A stretch of 64,000 nt of DNA from Tetragonia tetragonoides. Its lineage: Eukaryota > Streptophyta > Magnoliopsida > Caryophyllales > Aizoaceae. Below, in pieces: positions 59,421 through 64,000 of the stretch; positions within the stretch are counted from its first letter, which is position 1; each line of letters opens with the position of its first letter. The translations under genes were made by a program, and so were the position numbers. The notes below the pieces were generated by a model. That model was not told the DNA's origin. It worked only from the letters and a program-made list of their open reading frames with translations, and made no database searches. The DNA lies in NCBI GenBank assembly GCA_038025085.1, contig CM076144.1:13423501-13487500 (forward strand), written 5' to 3'.

Positions 59421-62400
59421 ATGACCTTCCCAAACCAAAATCCCACACACCCCCAAGAACAACAACAACCCAAATTCACAAAAACCACCCCAAAATCACC
59501 ACCGGCAATGAGGCTAATAGTGCCCTTACAAGGGGTAGTCCAAGGCCGTGGTGGTTTAATTCTAGGTTCAGTTATCCCATGTGCCCTCTTTTATTTTTTC
59601 CAGCTTTACCTTAAAAAAAACCGCACACGCCCTTCTCAACCACCTTCTTCTCCACCCTCTCTCTCTCCTACCTCATCCAACGTCACCTCTGAGCTCCAAC
59701 GCTCTTCATCACGTGCCAGCCTCTCTGCCCGTTGCCCTGCCCGGATTTCAAGCCGGGCTAGTGGGCTTGCTCGGCCCAATGAGTCACCTTATTACTTGGG
59801 TATGGACCGGGCTAAGGAGGATCCCTATCATGAGGTTGATAATCCTGATGGTATCATTCAGCTTGGTTTGGCAGAAAATAGGGTTGGTAAATTTATTTTA
59901 TTTTTGTTATTATTTTTTGTGTAGGTTGGCATGAAATTGAAGTTTGGTTAGTGGGTAATTGTTATTTTGCATTTTTTTTGATGTGGGTATTGAAAACCCT
60001 GATGGTGTCATTCATCTTGGATTGGCTGAAGATGGGGTTGGTAGTTTTTCCCCCCCTTTTTTTTTTTGGTGGGTCGGTATTATTTGGAGTTTTGGTTAAT
60101 GGGTTTTTTTTTTTTTTTTTTTGGCATTTTGTTTGTGGGTACTAATCTGGGTGTTGTTTGGTATGTAGTTGAGTTTGGACTTGATAGAAAAATGGGTGGA
60201 AGAGAATTGGGACGGTTTGATGGGCAGTGGTGGTGAATTGGGGATCAATGGCATTGCTACCTACCAGCCATTTGATGGAATGATGAACTTGAAAGTGGTA
60301 ATTTTCTTATCATTGTTTGTTTGCTTTATTGAATTTTATTAGTATTATTAATGTAGTTATTAGTTGAGGCTTCTAGTAATGATTAAAATTTGGATGGGAC
60401 TAACTTGAATGCCAACTTTGTTGATATTGCCACTGTAGTTGTAGACTTGTAGTAGTTGTTTTCTTGCTTAAAAAGTGCTAATGATTAGTGATAGAAGAAG
60501 CTTAATGACCATTTCACAAAGAATGACAAACTTTTGCGAAGACGTAATGGCTTGTCAATTTGTTGCTCTATAATTTTTGAAAGTTCCAGAATTGATTTGG
60601 AAGTAGAATTGCTGGCATAGCCAAAATTTAGAGCCATTGCTTTCATGCAAAATGCGGCAGTAGTCTTCTTAGATAATACTGTCACTTCTAATAAAATGGA
60701 TAATAAAATGTACTGTGAGAAGGCTAAAGTAATTTGTACTGCAAAAGGAAATTGGTGAGTTATTATGTGACATCCGCCTCCCTAAATGGCTGAATGGGAG
60801 TATGTGGGATGAAAGGAGCATTGGGCACATGAAACTACACAGCCGTCCTTTGGTATGGATATGTTACTAGCAAAACTGCAAAGATGCATTACCTGACTGA
60901 AAGATAGTTGCCCGTTTAATGTTCTCAAGCTCTAATTGAGCTCTGGTCCTTCTGGAGGTTCTTATTTGCAAGGCAGCATGATTAGCCATTTAGGAACAGT
61001 CAACAGCCAGGGATGAATTAGATATACAAAAATTGAAATTTAGCAAACAAGTTGTGCTCATAGTTTATGACTTTGCATTCGTAATGGTGATAGACTTAGT
61101 TGGCTTTTGGGATTTTATTTCATTTAACATTATTAGTACACCCCTGACCTCACGAGTTCTTATCAATAATCATTTCAATGTAAATGATAATTACGAGTGG
61201 AGGAATATTAGGAAATCGTACTTGGCAGTTTAAGAATTTCTTTGTATGTCTGTTGAGGGCCATGTCTAGGTGCTGTGAGAAGCATAGCAGGTGAGGTTCT
61301 GATGGTCTAATGATGCTCTTATAAAAGATTTAGCAGGAGGTTTTATGCTAGAGTACTCGATCAATCTCTGACACCTTTGTTTAAGCATTAGTTTTATACC
61401 TTTATCCTCTGTATCAGAGATGTGATCACGAGGAGATGATTGTTGTCATTGTGTAATCTCACTGTAATGTAAGACTGGAAAAATTATCCAATTGACTTCA
61501 CTCCACTTGTGCCTAAAAGATAGTGTGGTGCTGTAAATAGACGCAAGACTCAGAAGTGGAATCACTGCAGCTGGAGTGTTGTTTTACTTTAGTGATATTG
61601 CAGCCTTTGGAGTTTTAGGTTTTCCAATGATACACTATTTGTTGTAATTGCGTTGGTTAAATCTGATTCCAGTCTTTTTACATATAGGTCTTTAATTTTC
61701 ATCTTGTTCTTAGAGCTCAAAATTTCTTTTTGTTGTTGTTGTTTTTAATAGATAAAGTAGAGCTCAGTATTTGTACCTTCCGAAAATCGGACATTTTGGG
61801 TCGCAACCAATGGATCTTGTTACATATGAAAAAAAAACTACTTGTGTAATGTGTCAAAAGAGAGGCTTGTCTTGTTTGTGCACAAGTATCGTCTAGAGAA
61901 ATTGGTGATTGAGACGCAGTGGCAGATCTAGAAAACTAATAATATGGGTGCCAACACCTGAATTATTAATAATATATGGGTACCGAAACTAAATTGTTAG
62001 GGTATTTTAGCAATATTTTTCAAAAAAAATCCAAAAGGTAGGGTATTTTAGCAAAATTTTCCAAAAAAACTGGTTGCCCGGGACCCCGGTGCCCCATACT
62101 GTATCCGCCCCTGTTGAGACGTACGTATGAATCTTCTGTTGCAGGCAATGACAAATTTCATGTCTGAGGTTATGGGAGATGTCTCTTTTGATCCCTCACA
62201 ACTAGTATTGACTTGTGGTGCAACTCCTGCTGTGGAGATACTTGGCTTCTGCCTAGCAGACCATGGGAATGCATTTCTCATTCCGGCACCGTATTACGCT
62301 GGGTACGCTCTTCTCTAACATATGATGTGTATTATGAATTTATAACACGCTGATTTCTGTTCAAGACTGATAAAACCAAATCTTTTCTCTTAGCAATAAC

Positions 62401-63307
62401 TCGTAGGACCCTTATAAGTGCATAAACTAACATGAAAGTGTACAGTTTTGACAGGGACTTGGTGCGTACAGGAGTGGAGCTAATACCCGTTCATTGTCGT
62501 AGCTCTGACAACTTCACTTTGAGTATTACTGTCCTTGACCAAGCTTACAATAATGCAAGAAAGAGGGGGCTAAAAGTTCGTGGGATCCTTTTTTCGAACC
62601 CTTCTAATCCTGTAGGTAATTTGCTCTCCAAAGACACATTGTACAGCCTTTTGGACTTTGCCAGGGAGAAGAACATTCATATTATTTCTGATGAAATTTT
62701 TGCCGGGTCAATGTATGGTAGCGAATCTAGTGAAGAATTTGTAAGCATGGCTAAGATTATTGAATCAGAAGACATTGACAAGGATAGGGTTCATATTATA
62801 TATGGGCTATCCAATGATCTTTCTCTTCCAGGCTTTAGAGTTGGGGCAATCTATACATCTAATGTGAATGTCTTAGCTGCAGCAAAAAAGCTGGCCAGAT
62901 TTTCCTCCATTTCTGCTCCTACGCAGCATCTGTTAATAGCAATGCTGTCAGATAAGAATTTTATCCAAGAGTTTATTGAGATCAATAAAGAGAGGCTCAG
63001 AACGATGCATGACTTGTTTGTTGCCGGTTTGGAAGAACTTGGAATTCATTGTGCAAAGAGTGATGGGGGTTTATACTGCTGGGCTGACATGAGTGGTTTG
63101 ATTAAGCCCTACAATGAGAAAGGAGAGCTTGAGCTTTGGGATAAGCTCCTGACTGTAGGCAAGTTGAATTTGTCCCCTGGCTCAGCCTTTCATTGCATTG
63201 AACCAGGGTGGTTTAGGTGTTGCTTTGCTACATTAGCTGAAAAAGACGTTCCTTTGGTTTTGAAACGGATACAGAAGGTTTGTGAAAGCTGTAAATCTCC
63301 CAGATAG
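59421..63307 (+). CDS. ACS10: ACS10/ACS12-like aminotransferase homologue, PLP-lysine replaced by Asn
   Basis: Four exons: 59421-59882, 60169-60297, 62145-62302 and 62446-63307, joining to 536 aa. The long N-terminal extension, with a hydrophobic segment [20 protein letters not shown] and [14 protein letters not shown], marks the ACS10/12 branch, which has amino-acid aminotransferase rather than ACC synthase activity. The fold-type I core has [58 protein letters not shown] and [10 protein letters not shown] (the substrate-carboxylate Arg). The internal-aldimine lysine, in SLSKD of ACS proteins, is Asn373 here ([11 protein letters not shown]; codon AAT at 62813), and the SDEIY Tyr is Phe. So a normal PLP Schiff base cannot form at this position. 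A later in-frame ATG (59508) could also start translation. Intron 2 (1.85 kb) holds a hAT MITE. Confidence 0.9.
61917..62113. mobile_element. 197-bp hAT-type MITE in ACS10-like intron 2
   Basis: Flanked by exact 8-bp TTGAGACG (61909-61916, 62114-62121). Ends are CAGTGGCAGATC on the left and CAGGGGCGGATAC on the right (minus strand). The insert ends 31 bases before the exon 3 acceptor. The interior has two GGGTATTTTAGCAA-like repeats. Confidence 0.88.
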
Positions 63308-63661
63308 TCTGCTATGGCATTTAGTATTTACTTTAGAGGCCTCTGAAATATTGATCATGAATGGAAGTGCCTAGCAGCAATGTTAATTATGCATCAATTA
63401 GTGACAGGCTGGTTGAAGAGATGCCAACTTTGTAGTTACCAACGTGAGGATCTTTCATGGTTTGTTGGTCAAGTCGTTTACAAGAGAAAAATATTTAGAT
63501 TTGATAAATTGATGCTTTGCCAAGCTGGGAAAATCTGATGAAGATCAATGACAATTTATTAATTAACGTCTTTACAAGAGAAGATATCGATACAGTGAAG
63601 ATTTGTGCCTAATATGGATAAAAGGGCGGTTTCCAATCATGAAAATCCATCAAGTTCTCAT
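63308..63661. other. Intergenic between convergent genes
   Basis: 354 bases of 3' flank of the ACS10-like gene and of the minus-strand gene. No repeat recognised. Confidence 0.5.
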
Positions 63662-64000
63662 CTAAGCGAGTTTTAGAGTCGGAAGTTCCTTCCCAAACAG
63701 GTTTGCAATTCCGCCACCACTGTCTCTGAAGTTGAAGCATCCATCAGCCTTGATCTTTGTGAAGTCCTGCCATTTTGTACACCAGGCAAGTTATTTGACG
63801 AATAGTTTATGTATACAAGAACCTATTTCAAGTTAAGGCTAATTGGCCCAAATTTCTTGTAGAATGAGAGAATGATCATATGTTCATCAAACTAGCATAT
63901 TAATAGTCCTTGGTGAGAGAAGGTCTCATGGAGAAGTATGCACAAAATGGTTAGAGCAACAAAAGTACCTTTTGTGGATTCTGTTTCTTCATATGAATTG
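63662..64000 (-). CDS. Last exons of an unrecognised gene (partial)
   Basis: A terminal exon 63766-63662 begins after an AG acceptor and reads DFTKIKADGCFNFRDSGGGI and onward for 34 codons to a TAG. The preceding exon (64000-63969) ends with an AAG|GT donor and is open in the same phase (IHMKKQNPQK). The intron is 202 bp. The frame and splice sites agree and the Gly/Asp-rich sequence looks like real coding, but I do not recognise the family. The gene continues beyond the window. Confidence 0.5.

Overview
This is nuclear DNA of a eudicot plant. It has introns with GT-AG borders, AT-rich intergenic DNA full of small transposons and SINEs, CT/GA microsatellites in 5' leaders, and plant-only gene families. 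The two Bet v 1-like genes weakly recall Caryophyllales sequences, but I cannot fix the species. I rebuilt gene models exon by exon from splice signals, frame continuity and family knowledge.

Layout. 0-0.9 kb: degraded 3' end of an unidentified + strand gene. 0.9-2.2 kb: a hAT-type element with an exact 8-bp target duplication, then a dispersed repeat. 2.9-7.5 kb: two tandem paralogues of a small DUF761 (cotton-fibre-expressed-type) protein. 8.1-13.8 kb (-): AT-hook/PPC protein (AHL), 5 exons, 335 aa. 16.1-21.0 kb (-): a MAP65-3-like cytokinesis microtubule bundler, 12 exons, 726 aa, with two MYB3R-type MSA motifs upstream. 23.3-30.7 kb (-): two tandem trichome-birefringence-like (TBL) O-acetyltransferases with identical intron phases. 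32.5-44.1 kb: a repeat-rich block (nested MITEs, SINEs, a long-inverted-repeat element, LINE debris, a Helitron end, a foldback) containing two convergent Bet v 1/PR-10/MLP genes. 44.2-48.9 kb: non-coding, with tRNA-like sequences lacking a normal anticodon arm. 49.1-52.9 kb (+): plastid CLPT1-like Clp subunit, 6 exons, 238 aa, with a GC-AG first intron. 53.5-57.1 kb (-): GH3 beta-xylosidase-like gene with one in-frame TGA. 59.4-63.3 kb (+): ACS10/12-like aminotransferase homologue whose PLP-lysine position reads Asn. 63.7-64.0 kb (-): the last exons of an unrecognised gene.

The genes do not form a pathway. Three loci (two TBL, one GH3) concern cell-wall polysaccharides, MAP65-3 builds the phragmoplast that lays down new wall, and CLPT1 acts in the chloroplast. 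I found no convincing new multi-gene system. The most unusual signals are the lost catalytic lysine in the ACS-like protein, the stop codon in the GH3 WW motif together with a frameshifting tandem duplication at its C-terminus, the inverted armless tRNA-like pair, and several cleanly delimited transposons.
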